From the NCBI RefSeq assembly GCF_039542905.1, contig NZ_BAABIS010000001.1, forward strand, positions 6,386,001 through 6,450,000: DNA of 64,000 nt, given 5' to 3'. Each line of letters starts with the position of its first letter. Position 1 is the first letter of the stretch. Source of the DNA: Kitasatospora terrestris. Lineage in GTDB: Bacteria; Actinomycetota; Actinomycetes; Streptomycetales; Streptomycetaceae. The position numbers and the translations under genes were made by a program. Positions 16,685-25,008 of the stretch are shown one piece after another. The notes beneath the pieces are model-generated. The model was not told the origin of the DNA. It saw only the letters and a program-made list of their open reading frames with translations, and did no database searches.

Positions 16685-18277
16685 ATGCGTGTCCGTGACC
16701 TGCTCGCGCCCGGCGCGCCGCACCTGCGGCTGCTCGCCGGCGAGGACGAGCTCGACCGGCAGGTCAGCGGCGTCATGACCACCGATCTCCAGGACCCGGG
16801 GCGCTACCTGCACGGCGGCGAGCTGGTGCTCACCGGCATGCTCTGGCGCACCGCCCCGGAGGACTCCGAGCGCTTCGTGCGCACCCTGGTGACCGGCGGC
16901 GCGGTCGCCCTGGCGGCCGGCGAGGCCGAGGTCGGGCCGGTGCCCGAGGACCTCACCGCCGCCTGCCGCCGCCACCGCCTGCCGCTGCTCGCCGTCCCGG
17001 ACGACATCGCCTTCGGCACCGTCACCGAGTTCGTCGGCCGCCAGGTCTCCGCCGACCGGGCCGCCGACCTCGCCGCCCTCGTCGACCGGCACCGGATGCT
17101 GGTCTCGGCCGCCGGCGGCGGCGGCCTGGACGCCGTCCTGGACCTGCTCGGCGGCGACCTCGACCTGGACTGCTGGGTGCTCACCCCGACCGGTCAGGTG
17201 ATCGCCGGGCCGGTCGACCGGCTCACCGCCGAGGACCGCGACCAGCTGGCCCGCGCCCACCTCGGCGCCCAGCGCCAGCGCCGCCGCCCCCCGCACCGGG
17301 CCCGCCTGGTCACCGGCAGCTACTCGCTGATCCCGGCCGCCGTCGACCCCGCGGACGAGTCCCCGCTGGCCGACTGGCTGCTCGCGATCGCCGGCGACGT
17401 CACCGAGTGGACGCCCAAGCGGCAGCAGCTCGCCGAGAACCTCGCCCGTTTGGTCGCGGCCGAACGGACCCGCCGCGACGAGGGCCGCCGGCTGCGCCGC
17501 CGGATCGCCGACGAGACCCTCGCGCTGCTCCAGCGCGACGCCGACCCGGCCGAGATCAGCCGCGCCCTGCACGCCTCCACCTCGATGGCCCGCTACGAGG
17601 GCGGCACGCCGCTGCCGGTGGCCGGGGAGGGCAACTGGCTGGTGCTCAGCGCCGAGGCCACCGGGCTGCCGGACGGGGCGCTGAGACCGGTCCTGGAGGA
17701 GGCGCTGGCCTTCGCCTCAGAGCGGGCGCTGGTCGCCGCGCTGGGTGCCAACGGCGCCGTCGTGGTGCTGCCCGCGCTGGACGTGCCGGTGCCCGCGGAC
17801 GCCCTGCGCGAGCTGCTCGCGCCGCTGGAGGCCGGGCTGGGCTCGGAGGGGCGGATCACGGTGGGCGTCTGTGCGCCGGCCGCGGAGAGCGGCGGGCTGC
17901 GCGGTGCGCTGGAGGAGTCCCGGCACGCCCGGCGGATCGCCGCGGCCCGGGTCGGGCGGGTCTGCGTCGCCGGCCCCGAGGAGCTGGCCTCGCACGTGCT
18001 GCTGCTGGCGGCGGTGCCGGACGAGGTCCGCCGGGCCTTCCGCAGCCGGCTGCTGGACCGGGTGATCGCGTACGACATCGAGCACCAGGCGGACCTGGTG
18101 CGCACGCTGGAGGCCTTCCTGCGCTCGGACGGGTCGTGGACCCGGTGCGCCGCCCAGCTTCATGTCCATGTCAATACGCTGCGCTACCGGATCGGCCGCA
18201 TCGAGGAGCTGACCGGCCGTGACCTGTCGCGTCTGGAGGACCGGGTGGACTTCTACCTGGCCCTGGAGCTCGCGTAG
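16685..18277 (+). CDS. PucR family transcriptional regulator
   Basis: A 530-residue protein with the N-terminal PucR sensor domain (starts MRVRDLLAPGAPHLRLLAGED; VSGVMTTDLQDPGRYL is typical) and a C-terminal PucR-type helix-turn-helix (about residues 465-525: HVHVNTLRYRIGRIEELTG). In Bacillus, PucR controls purine degradation genes. Here it lies divergent from the xanthine dehydrogenase operon, which strongly suggests the same role. AGGAG lies 10 bp before the ATG. The gene ends at a strong hairpin. Confidence 0.9.
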   Translation: MRVRDLLAPGAPHLRLLAGEDELDRQVSGVMTTDLQDPGRYLHGGELVLTGMLWRTAPEDSERFVRTLVTGGAVALAAGEAEVGPVPEDLTAACRRHRLPLLAVPDDIAFGTVTEFVGRQVSADRAADLAALVDRHRMLVSAAGGGGLDAVLDLLGGDLDLDCWVLTPTGQVIAGPVDRLTAEDRDQLARAHLGAQRQRRRPPHRARLVTGSYSLIPAAVDPADESPLADWLLAIAGDVTEWTPKRQQLAENLARLVAAERTRRDEGRRLRRRIADETLALLQRDADPAEISRALHASTSMARYEGGTPLPVAGEGNWLVLSAEATGLPDGALRPVLEEALAFASERALVAALGANGAVVVLPALDVPVPADALRELLAPLEAGLGSEGRITVGVCAPAAESGGLRGALEESRHARRIAAARVGRVCVAGPEELASHVLLLAAVPDEVRRAFRSRLLDRVIAYDIEHQADLVRTLEAFLRSDGSWTRCAAQLHVHVNTLRYRIGRIEELTGRDLSRLEDRVDFYLALELA

Positions 18278-18280
18278 CCG

Positions 18281-18324
18281 ACCGCGGGTGCCCCCGCCCG
18301 AAACCGGGCGGGGGCACCCGCGGT
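18281..18324. terminator. Strong bidirectional terminator hairpin
   Basis: Positions 18281-18300 (ACCGCGGGTGCCCCCGCCCG) pair perfectly with 18305-18324 around a 4-nt AAAC loop. The 20-bp stem lies between convergent pucR and the acyltransferase gene. Confidence 0.85.
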
Positions 18325-18327
18325 CAC

Positions 18328-19650
18328 TCACTCGGCGGCGCGGCGCTTGCCCCGTTGGCGGCGCGGGTACGGGAAGAGCCGCGGCGGGCGTTTGGCGGCG
18401 ACGTCCTCGACCCAGCCGAAGACCAGCACCAGCAGGGCGAGCAGCGGGATCGCCGTCAGCAGGTCGAGCCAAGGACTGTTCAGCAGCCACTTGAAGTTCG
18501 AGGACAGGTAGTCGTAGGACCACAGCGGGTCGAGCACCGGGACGGCCAGGGTCAGCGCGACCTCGTGCCAGAGGTAGACGCTGACGGCCCGCGAGTTGAG
18601 CAGGCTGACCAGGCCGTTCCAGCGTTCCAGCGGCGCCGGCCACTGGTCCCAGGACGGGCTGACGTGGAGCAGGATCGCGACGAAGCCGAACGACCACAGG
18701 GCCTGGGCGATCGGCCAGGACTCAAGGTCGGTCACCTCGCCGGGATCGACCGGGCGGGTGCCCAGGTACCAGAGTCCGGCCACCATGATCAGCGGTGCGA
18801 TGGAGGGCAGCACGTACTGCGGGATCCGCTTCAGCATCCCCTCCTGGTGGGCCATGCCGAGGATCCAGCAGGCACCGAAGGTGGCGAAGTCGTTCGCGGT
18901 CTCCCAGACCCGGCTGTAGATGAACTCCGGCTCGTTGCCGCCGAACGCGTTCATGCCGATGACCATCACCAGCGGGGCGCACAGGGTCGCCACCGGGAAG
19001 CGCCGCAGCGCCTTGAGCATCAGCGGGGACAGCAGGACGTACCACAGGTACGCCCGGAGGTACCAGAGCGGGACGATCACCTGCTCGGCCCAGGTCGTCT
19101 CGACGGTGTGGTGGAAGCCGGGGAGGGCCCCCGGGTACGGCGGGGTGCTCAGCGGCAGGATCCAGAAGGCCAGCTTGGCCCACCACCAGGTGGGGTGGCC
19201 GTCGGAGGCCGGGCCGTGCGGGCCGCCGCCGTCGTAGACCTGCAGGCCGACCATGATGATGCCGAACAGCCACATCGGCGGAAGCAGCCGGCGCAGTCGG
19301 CCGCGGATCACGCCGAGGGCGGGGCGCTTGAGCGAGCGCGCCATCAGCGAGCCGGCCAGCGCGAACATCACGCCCATTGAGGGGAAGACGATGGGCAGCC
19401 AGGCCCAGCTGAAGTTGTGGTAGAGGATCACGCGGACCAGGGCCAGCGCGCGCAGCAGGTCGAGGTAGCGGTCGCGGCCGCCCTTGGCCTTGGGCGCTGC
19501 CTGCGGCTCCTGCGGCTCCGGTTCGGCCTCCTGCCGCCACTGCTCGGGGATCCGCAGCGCCACGGTGTCCTCGTGGCGTCCGAGGCTCGCGGGCGCGTGC
19601 GGCGGAACGGTCTCCTGGCTGCCGCCGAACCATCCGAAGGAATTGCTCAT
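18328..19650 (-). CDS. Acyltransferase family 3 membrane protein of exopolysaccharide operon
   Basis: A 440-residue protein. A hydrophilic N-terminus of about 70 residues is followed by about ten membrane segments of the acyltransferase 3 family (PF01757), opening with RDRYLDLLRALALVRVILYH, where the first-segment Arg and His are conserved. In staphylococcal ica operons the comparable protein, IcaC, is thought to O-modify or export poly-N-acetylglucosamine. Here it follows the deacetylase-glycosyltransferase fusion by 2 bp and is last in the operon, so it probably acylates the polymer made by that enzyme. Confidence 0.8.
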   Translation of the reverse strand: MSNSFGWFGGSQETVPPHAPASLGRHEDTVALRIPEQWRQEAEPEPQEPQAAPKAKGGRDRYLDLLRALALVRVILYHNFSWAWLPIVFPSMGVMFALAGSLMARSLKRPALGVIRGRLRRLLPPMWLFGIIMVGLQVYDGGGPHGPASDGHPTWWWAKLAFWILPLSTPPYPGALPGFHHTVETTWAEQVIVPLWYLRAYLWYVLLSPLMLKALRRFPVATLCAPLVMVIGMNAFGGNEPEFIYSRVWETANDFATFGACWILGMAHQEGMLKRIPQYVLPSIAPLIMVAGLWYLGTRPVDPGEVTDLESWPIAQALWSFGFVAILLHVSPSWDQWPAPLERWNGLVSLLNSRAVSVYLWHEVALTLAVPVLDPLWSYDYLSSNFKWLLNSPWLDLLTAIPLLALLVLVFGWVEDVAAKRPPRLFPYPRRQRGKRRAAE

Positions 19651-19652
19651 GG

Positions 19653-21803
19653 TCAGGCCTCCACCGGGGCGGCGACCTCGCCGGTGCGCCGGAGCTTCTG
19701 CCAGCGCAGTCGGCCACCGGTGAACGCGGTGATCGTGGACTGCAGCAGGACGATGTACATCAGCTGCCGGTACACCACTTGCTGGAGCGGCAGGCTGATC
19801 AGGTGCCAGGGCTTCTCGCGGTCCAGCCGGAAGGCGTACCAGGAGAGCACCGCCTGGATCGACAGGAAGCCGCCGAAGCTGACGAGGGTGAGTCCGGCGT
19901 CCGCGAACAGCACGCCGTACATCAGGAAGATGTCGACCAGCGGCGCCAGCAGCGGGGCGACCACGCCGAACAGCACGACGATCGGCAGCCCGAAGCGGCC
20001 GAAGCGCCCGGCCGGTCCGCGGGCGGTGACGGCGCGGCGGTGCTTCCACATCGCCTGCATCGAGCCGTAGCTCCACCGGTACCGCTGGGACCAGAGCTGC
20101 TGGATGCTGGCGGGTGCCTCGGTCCAGGCGCGGGCGCGCTCGGCGTAGACGATCCGCCAGCCCTCGCAGAGCACCGCCATGGTGATGTCGGTGTCCTCGG
20201 CGAGGGTGTCGTCGCTCATCCCGCCGACGGCGTCCAGGGCCTCCTTGCGGAAGGCGCCGACCGCGCCGGGGATGGTCGGGATGATGCCGAGCATGTCGTA
20301 CATCCGGCGGTCCAGGTTGTGGCCGAGGACGTACTCGATGTGCTGCCAGGCACCGATCAGGCTGTCGCGGTTGCCGACCTTGGCGTTGCCGGAGACCGCG
20401 CCGATCCCGGGGTCCGCGAAGGGCTGGACCAGCTCGCGCACGGTGGACGGCTCGAAGACGGTGTCCCCGTCCATCATCACGACGATGTCGTGCGAGGCGG
20501 CCGCGATGCCGACGTTGAGCGCGCTGGACTTGCCGCCGTTGACCTTGCGGATCAGCCGGACGAAGGGCAGGGCCATCTCCTCGACGATGTCCGCGGTGCC
20601 GTCCGAGGAGCCGTCGTCGATGACGATGACCTCGATCGGGTAGTCACTGGCGGCCAGCGAGTTGAGGGTGTTGGCGATGCACTCGCGCTCGTTGTAGGCC
20701 GGGACGAGCACGGTGACCGGCTCGGTGACGGGCTCGCCCCAGAGGTCCGTCCGCTTGGCGCGGCGGGCGTGGACCGGCGCGAGGACGAGCATCAGCGCGA
20801 ACCGGCCGAAGTTCAGGAAGCCGACCACGGCCAGCAGCGCGATCAGCACCGGCAGGGTGTGCACGGCCAGCTGGGTGGTCCAGATGTAGCCCTTGCCCGC
20901 CCACAGCTGGAAGCCGTGCACCGGCGTGGTGGCGCTGGTGGCGCCGAGCGCCTCGGAGATGGTGGCGAAGCGGTAGCCGTCGGCCTGCAGCTTCTCGATG
21001 AGGATCCCGAGCGCCGCGACGGTCTGGGAGCGGTCGCCACCGGCGTCGTGCAGCAGGATCAGCTCGCCCGCGCCGGGGGTGGCCGGCATCGCCTCCTTGA
21101 CGATCGCGTCCACTCCGGGGAGCTTCCAGTCGTCGGTGTCGTGGTCGATGAAGGCGGTGATGTAGCCGCGGGCGCCGAGGTACTTGACGACCGGGTAGCT
21201 CCAGTCGTCCAGTGCGCCCGCGTAGGAGGAGTACGGAGGGCGGAAGAGCGTGCTGTGGACGCCCGCGGCACCGGCCAGCGCCAGCTGCGTCTGGGCCATC
21301 TCCCAGCTGAGCCGGGCGTGCGACTGGAACGCCAGGTCGGGGTGGGTGAAGCTGTGCAGCCCGATCTCGTGGCCCTCCGCCACGATCTTCCGGATCATGT
21401 CCGGGTTGCGGGCGGTCATCGAGCCGGTCACGAAGAAGTCCGCGCGCACGTTGTGGGCTGCCAGGATCTTCAGGATCTCCGGCGTCCACTCCTCGGAGGG
21501 GCCGTCGTCGAAGCTCAGCACCACGGTGCGGTCCGGGATGCGGTAGCTCACCGGGTCGTCGTTCTTCTCGCCGCGGGCGTCGACGACCGGGCCGCCCTTG
21601 AGGACCTGGTCCGGCACGGTCGTCTGGTCGACCGACTCCGCGACCCGGGAGTCGTGGAACACCTCGTTGGTGGCCAGGCCGCGCAGCACGATGAGCGCGA
21701 GCAGGCAGGCCAGCAGGGACAGCGGCATGACGAAGCGCAGCGGCGGCGCGGCCAGTCGGCGCGGCCTGAGCAGGGTCTGCCGGCGGCGCTGGTGGCGGGA
21801 CAA
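19653..21803 (-). CDS. Bifunctional polysaccharide deacetylase and family 2 glycosyltransferase
   Basis: A 716-residue membrane protein. After an N-terminal anchor (about residues 25-45) comes an extracellular NodB deacetylase domain with all catalytic motifs: SFDDGP, HSFTHP, RPPY and LLHDAGG. Then come a membrane helix and a GT2 domain with VIDDGSSDG, DGDT, EDTD and QRYRW, and terminal membrane segments. It thus joins what IcaA/PgaC (polymerase) and IcaB/PgaB (deacetylase) do in other bacteria. The same domain order is described for MatB of the Streptomyces mat locus, which makes poly-beta-1,6-N-acetylglucosamine and drives mycelial clumping. The product here is probably a similar beta-linked amino-sugar polymer. 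Confidence 0.88.
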   Translation of the reverse strand: MSRHQRRRQTLLRPRRLAAPPLRFVMPLSLLACLLALIVLRGLATNEVFHDSRVAESVDQTTVPDQVLKGGPVVDARGEKNDDPVSYRIPDRTVVLSFDDGPSEEWTPEILKILAAHNVRADFFVTGSMTARNPDMIRKIVAEGHEIGLHSFTHPDLAFQSHARLSWEMAQTQLALAGAAGVHSTLFRPPYSSYAGALDDWSYPVVKYLGARGYITAFIDHDTDDWKLPGVDAIVKEAMPATPGAGELILLHDAGGDRSQTVAALGILIEKLQADGYRFATISEALGATSATTPVHGFQLWAGKGYIWTTQLAVHTLPVLIALLAVVGFLNFGRFALMLVLAPVHARRAKRTDLWGEPVTEPVTVLVPAYNERECIANTLNSLAASDYPIEVIVIDDGSSDGTADIVEEMALPFVRLIRKVNGGKSSALNVGIAAASHDIVVMMDGDTVFEPSTVRELVQPFADPGIGAVSGNAKVGNRDSLIGAWQHIEYVLGHNLDRRMYDMLGIIPTIPGAVGAFRKEALDAVGGMSDDTLAEDTDITMAVLCEGWRIVYAERARAWTEAPASIQQLWSQRYRWSYGSMQAMWKHRRAVTARGPAGRFGRFGLPIVVLFGVVAPLLAPLVDIFLMYGVLFADAGLTLVSFGGFLSIQAVLSWYAFRLDREKPWHLISLPLQQVVYRQLMYIVLLQSTITAFTGGRLRWQKLRRTGEVAAPVEA

Positions 21804-21835
21804 ATGGCGCTCCTGGAGATGGGTGGTGCGGAGGT

Positions 21836-22282
21836 TCAGGGGTGCTTGGTCGACTGGCCCGAGGGCGTCGCCCCGCGCGGTGCGGTGGTCGTCGGCTTCG
21901 ACGTGCCCGACGTCTTCGTCGAGGGGCTCGTGGAGCGGGACGGCGTCTTGGGCGAGGCCGACCCGGACGGCGAGTGCGACGGGGTGGGGGAGGGCGAGGC
22001 CGAGGGTGTGGGCGACGGGGCCGGCGCCTGCGAGGGCTGCACGGGGATCTCCATCGCCGGAGCGTCCGCCTGCCCGCCGACCAGGCTGCTGCCCATGGCG
22101 ATCGCCAGGATCGCGCCGACCACCGAGACCGGCCAGCCGAGGCCGCGCAGCAGACGGCCGCGTCGACCGGACTGGGAGACGAACACCGGAGCGGGAGCGG
22201 CCTCTTCGAGACTCGACTCGTACACGTCAGACGGTGGTTCGGGTGCCGATCCGCGTTCGATGGGAGTGATGACTGGGCGCAC
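21836..22282 (-). CDS. Small membrane-anchored protein with Ser/Pro/Thr-rich outer region
   Basis: A 148-residue protein with a cytoplasmic N-terminus of about 45 residues, one membrane helix (GWPVSVVGAILAIAMGSSLV, about 49-68) and a C-terminal tail made almost only of Pro, Ser, Thr and Lys. It lies 32 bp before the deacetylase-glycosyltransferase gene. Position and size recall accessory subunits such as IcaD or PgaD, but there is no sequence signature to confirm this. The start is a GTG at 22282 with a weak AAGG upstream. Confidence 0.65.
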   Translation of the reverse strand: MRPVITPIERGSAPEPPSDVYESSLEEAAPAPVFVSQSGRRGRLLRGLGWPVSVVGAILAIAMGSSLVGGQADAPAMEIPVQPSQAPAPSPTPSASPSPTPSHSPSGSASPKTPSRSTSPSTKTSGTSKPTTTAPRGATPSGQSTKHP

Positions 22283-22585
22283 CTTGCGACGCCTTTCAGT
22301 GCAGGGTACGTAGACCGCGGGAGCGTAGGGCGAACGCTAGTGCACGGGCCTGAATCGAATTGAGCCCGATGGGTGGATTTGGCCTGATCTGTCGAAGTGT
22401 TGTAATCGGATCGAAATGACGAGCGGCGCGTATTTGCGTGTAGGCGTGCACGCACCGTTGACCTCGGACTCCGTGCTTCCGGAAGCGTCGAGGGGGCGCT
22501 GCGGCGGGTCTTGCGGCCCCCGTTAGGATGACCCCCTCATGTGACCAGTGCGCACGTGCGAGCCAGTACGCCCCAAGGAGCCCGA
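22283..22585. promoter_or_regulatory. Divergent promoter region, exopolysaccharide operon and GH16-like gene
   Basis: The 303-bp space is more AT-rich than its surroundings, especially 22340-22440, and has no gene. A TAGGAT hexamer at 22524-22529 is a plausible -10 box for the GH16-like gene. No clear -35 box or palindrome was found for either direction. Confidence 0.35.
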
Positions 22586-23554
22586 GTGAGCCAGCCCCGC
22601 CGCATACGTCGTCGCCGCGCGTGGAGCGTGCTCACCCTGCCGACCCTGCTGTGCGTCCTCACCGCCTGTTCGAGCGGCGCGGCGTCCGGCGGCGGCGACG
22701 GCACCGACGGGTCCGGGAAGGGCGGGTCCGGCGCCAGCGCCTCGCCGACCCCGACCGGGCCGCCCGGGACGCTGTTCGACACCTTCCACTACACCGGCGC
22801 CGACGACCCGGCGCTGACCGCCCACGGCTGGGAGGTCCGCAACGGCGGGGGCGGCCCGGGCATCAAGGACACCTGGTCGAACGCGGGCGCGAGCTTCCCC
22901 GCCGACACCACCGCCCAGGGCGGTCGGACCCTGCAGCTGCAGGCGACCACCGACGGCACCCAGAAGGGCACCAAGCAGGTCGAGATCCAGAGCACCGGCA
23001 CCAAGCTCTTCAACGGGACCTACGCGGCCCGGGTCTACCTCAGCGACAAGCCCGCCGGCGGCAAGAACGGCGACCACGTCGTCCAGTCGTACTTCCCGAT
23101 CTCGCCCGCGGACGACTCGGCGAACTACAGCGAGCTCGACTACGAGTACATGCCGAACGGCGGCTGGGGCGCGCCGGGGCCGCAGCTCGACACCACCAGC
23201 TGGTTCAAGGCCGATCCGCCGGACCGCGTGACCAAGCCCCACAAGCAGCGCTTCGAGGGCTGGCACATCATGATGGTCACCTCCGTGGACGGGAAGGCCA
23301 CCTACTCCATGGACGGCAAGGAGCTGTTCACCAGCACCGGCAAGTACGTCCCGCGCGAGAAGATGGACGTCCACTTCAGCAACTGGTTCATCGACCTGAT
23401 GCCGGCCCTCGGCGGTCAGCGCACCTGGAACCTGAAGGTCAACTGGTTCTACTACAAGGACAACGCGGCGGTCCCCTACGCCGACGTCCAGAAGACCGTG
23501 GACGGCTTCTACAGCGCCGGCACCGACTTCGTGGACACCCTGCCGAAGGGCTGA
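22586..23554 (+). CDS. Secreted lipoprotein with a GH16-like glycosidase domain
   Basis: A 322-residue product with a twin-basic N-terminus (RRIRRRR), a hydrophobic stretch and a lipobox LTAC at about residues 27-30, so it should be a lipid-anchored surface protein. After a Gly/Ser linker comes a jelly-roll domain with ELDYE (about 189-193), matching the GH16 catalytic pattern E-x-D-x-E, and Trp-rich strands (WHIMMVTSVDGK, NWFIDLMP). GH16 enzymes cut beta-1,3/1,4-glucans or related polymers. Being divergent from the exopolysaccharide operon, it may trim that polymer or cell-wall glucan. GTG 22586 is chosen for AAGGAG upstream. Confidence 0.65.
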   Translation: MSQPRRIRRRRAWSVLTLPTLLCVLTACSSGAASGGGDGTDGSGKGGSGASASPTPTGPPGTLFDTFHYTGADDPALTAHGWEVRNGGGGPGIKDTWSNAGASFPADTTAQGGRTLQLQATTDGTQKGTKQVEIQSTGTKLFNGTYAARVYLSDKPAGGKNGDHVVQSYFPISPADDSANYSELDYEYMPNGGWGAPGPQLDTTSWFKADPPDRVTKPHKQRFEGWHIMMVTSVDGKATYSMDGKELFTSTGKYVPREKMDVHFSNWFIDLMPALGGQRTWNLKVNWFYYKDNAAVPYADVQKTVDGFYSAGTDFVDTLPKG

Positions 23555-23565
23555 CCGCGGTACGC

Positions 23566-23605
23566 ACGGCGGAGGGCGGGTCCGTACGGACCCGCCCTCC
23601 GCCGT
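23566..23605. terminator. 40-nt perfect palindrome, bidirectional terminator
   Basis: Positions 23566-23605 are fully self-complementary (ACGGCGGAGGGCGGGTCCGT followed by its inverse). It lies between the convergent GH16-like and esterase genes. Confidence 0.85.
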
Positions 23606-23615
23606 CCGCGTCCGG

Positions 23616-24743
23616 TCAGTGGCCGGCCGGGATGATCCCGCTCAGCCAGGTGAAGATGCCGGGGATCATCGGCTTCCACACGTCGCTGGCGTGCGGGCCG
23701 GTGGTCTCCACCGGCACCACCGTGGTCGGCGCCTTCGCGACCGCCCGCAGCGCCTCGGCGGCCTCGTAGCCGTCGCCCTTGTTGCCGCTCATGTACAGCG
23801 CCACCTTCGGCGGGTGGGCGGCGCCCTTGAGGATGTTCAGCGGGTTGGCGGCGTCCCGCAGCCGGGCGTCCTTCGCGGTCAGCGAGGCCGGCTCCTGGCC
23901 CGGGTCGTTGTAGCCGGAGAGGCTGACCCCGGCGCGGTAGCGCTCCGGGTGGGAGACCGCGAGCTTCGTCGCGCAGTGGCCGCCCGCCGAGTAGCCGGCG
24001 ACCGCCCAGCGGTCCGGCGAGGCGTCGGCCCGGAAGTTGTCCAGCACCATCTGCGGCACGTCCCGGCTCAGCCAGGTCTCCGCGTTCACCTTGCCCGGCA
24101 CGTCGGCGCAGCCGGTGTCGGTGGTGTCGCCCAGCAGGTTCGTCCGCGGCGAGATCAGGATGAACGGGGTGATCTCGCCCTTCGCCATCAGCGGCTTCAG
24201 CTGCTCGGACACCTTCAGCGTGCCGTACCAGGTCTTCGACGAGCCCGGCCAGCCCGGCAGCAGCTCGACCACCGGGAAGGTCTTGTCCTTGTACGCCGGG
24301 TCGTTGTACTGCGGCGGCAGCCAGACCAGCACCTCGCCGTCGATCCCGGACAGCTGGCCCTTCAGGTCGGTGGTCTGCACGTCACCGGGGACCTTCGGGT
24401 CGTTGACCGCCCTGAAGGACTGGACGACCTTCGCCCGCTTGTTCTCGTTCGACGTCCCCGCCGGGCCGCCCCCGTCCGCCGGCGGCACCTGCGGCACCGC
24501 CCGCACGTGGTTGCCGGTGCCCAGCAGGTCGTCCCAGTTGCCGTAGATGAGGTTGGCGTTGTTCACCATGACGAAGACCATCAGGACCGCCGTGAACTGA
24601 CAGAGCAGCAGCATTCCCAGTCTGGACAGCACCTGTACCGGCTGCGGCCCGCGGACCCGGCCCCACAGCAGCAGCGCCGCCGCGATGGAGATCGGCACGA
24701 GGACGATCGTGACGATGAGGAACGGTGTGCCTGTCAGTTGCAT
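23616..24743 (-). CDS. Membrane-anchored esterase (alpha/beta hydrolase, antigen 85/esterase D type)
   Basis: A 375-residue protein. Two N-terminal membrane helices (about 8-27 and 41-60) are followed by an outer alpha/beta hydrolase domain of the PF00756 type with the nucleophile motif GYSAGGHC and a late ETTGPH-like His region. Actinobacterial relatives are esterases or acyl-transferring enzymes such as mycolyltransferases; mycolates are not expected in this organism, so a cell-surface esterase is more likely. ATG 24743 is preferred to a TTG 20 codons upstream because it places the first helix at the N-terminus. It converges with the GH16-like gene. Confidence 0.75.
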   Translation of the reverse strand: MQLTGTPFLIVTIVLVPISIAAALLLWGRVRGPQPVQVLSRLGMLLLCQFTAVLMVFVMVNNANLIYGNWDDLLGTGNHVRAVPQVPPADGGGPAGTSNENKRAKVVQSFRAVNDPKVPGDVQTTDLKGQLSGIDGEVLVWLPPQYNDPAYKDKTFPVVELLPGWPGSSKTWYGTLKVSEQLKPLMAKGEITPFILISPRTNLLGDTTDTGCADVPGKVNAETWLSRDVPQMVLDNFRADASPDRWAVAGYSAGGHCATKLAVSHPERYRAGVSLSGYNDPGQEPASLTAKDARLRDAANPLNILKGAAHPPKVALYMSGNKGDGYEAAEALRAVAKAPTTVVPVETTGPHASDVWKPMIPGIFTWLSGIIPAGH

Positions 24744-25008
24744 GGATGAGTCTCGTATCCGGATCGCTGGCTGCCCGGGCCACCCGCCCGGAGATTGCTT
24801 CAAAGTGATCAGACAGCAGGGAACGGACGATCAGTTGCTCCCGAAGTCGGCGGAAACCTGAGAGGAACGTCACGTTTTCGTGAGAATCCGCTGTATGAAT
24901 CGAGCCTAGTCTGCCAGGGCGGGAGGCTTGCGCCCGGGCAGGATGGTCGGAGACGACCGACTTTTGCCAGACCCTGACCCGGACCTGACCGAAGGAGCGT
25001 TCCCACCC

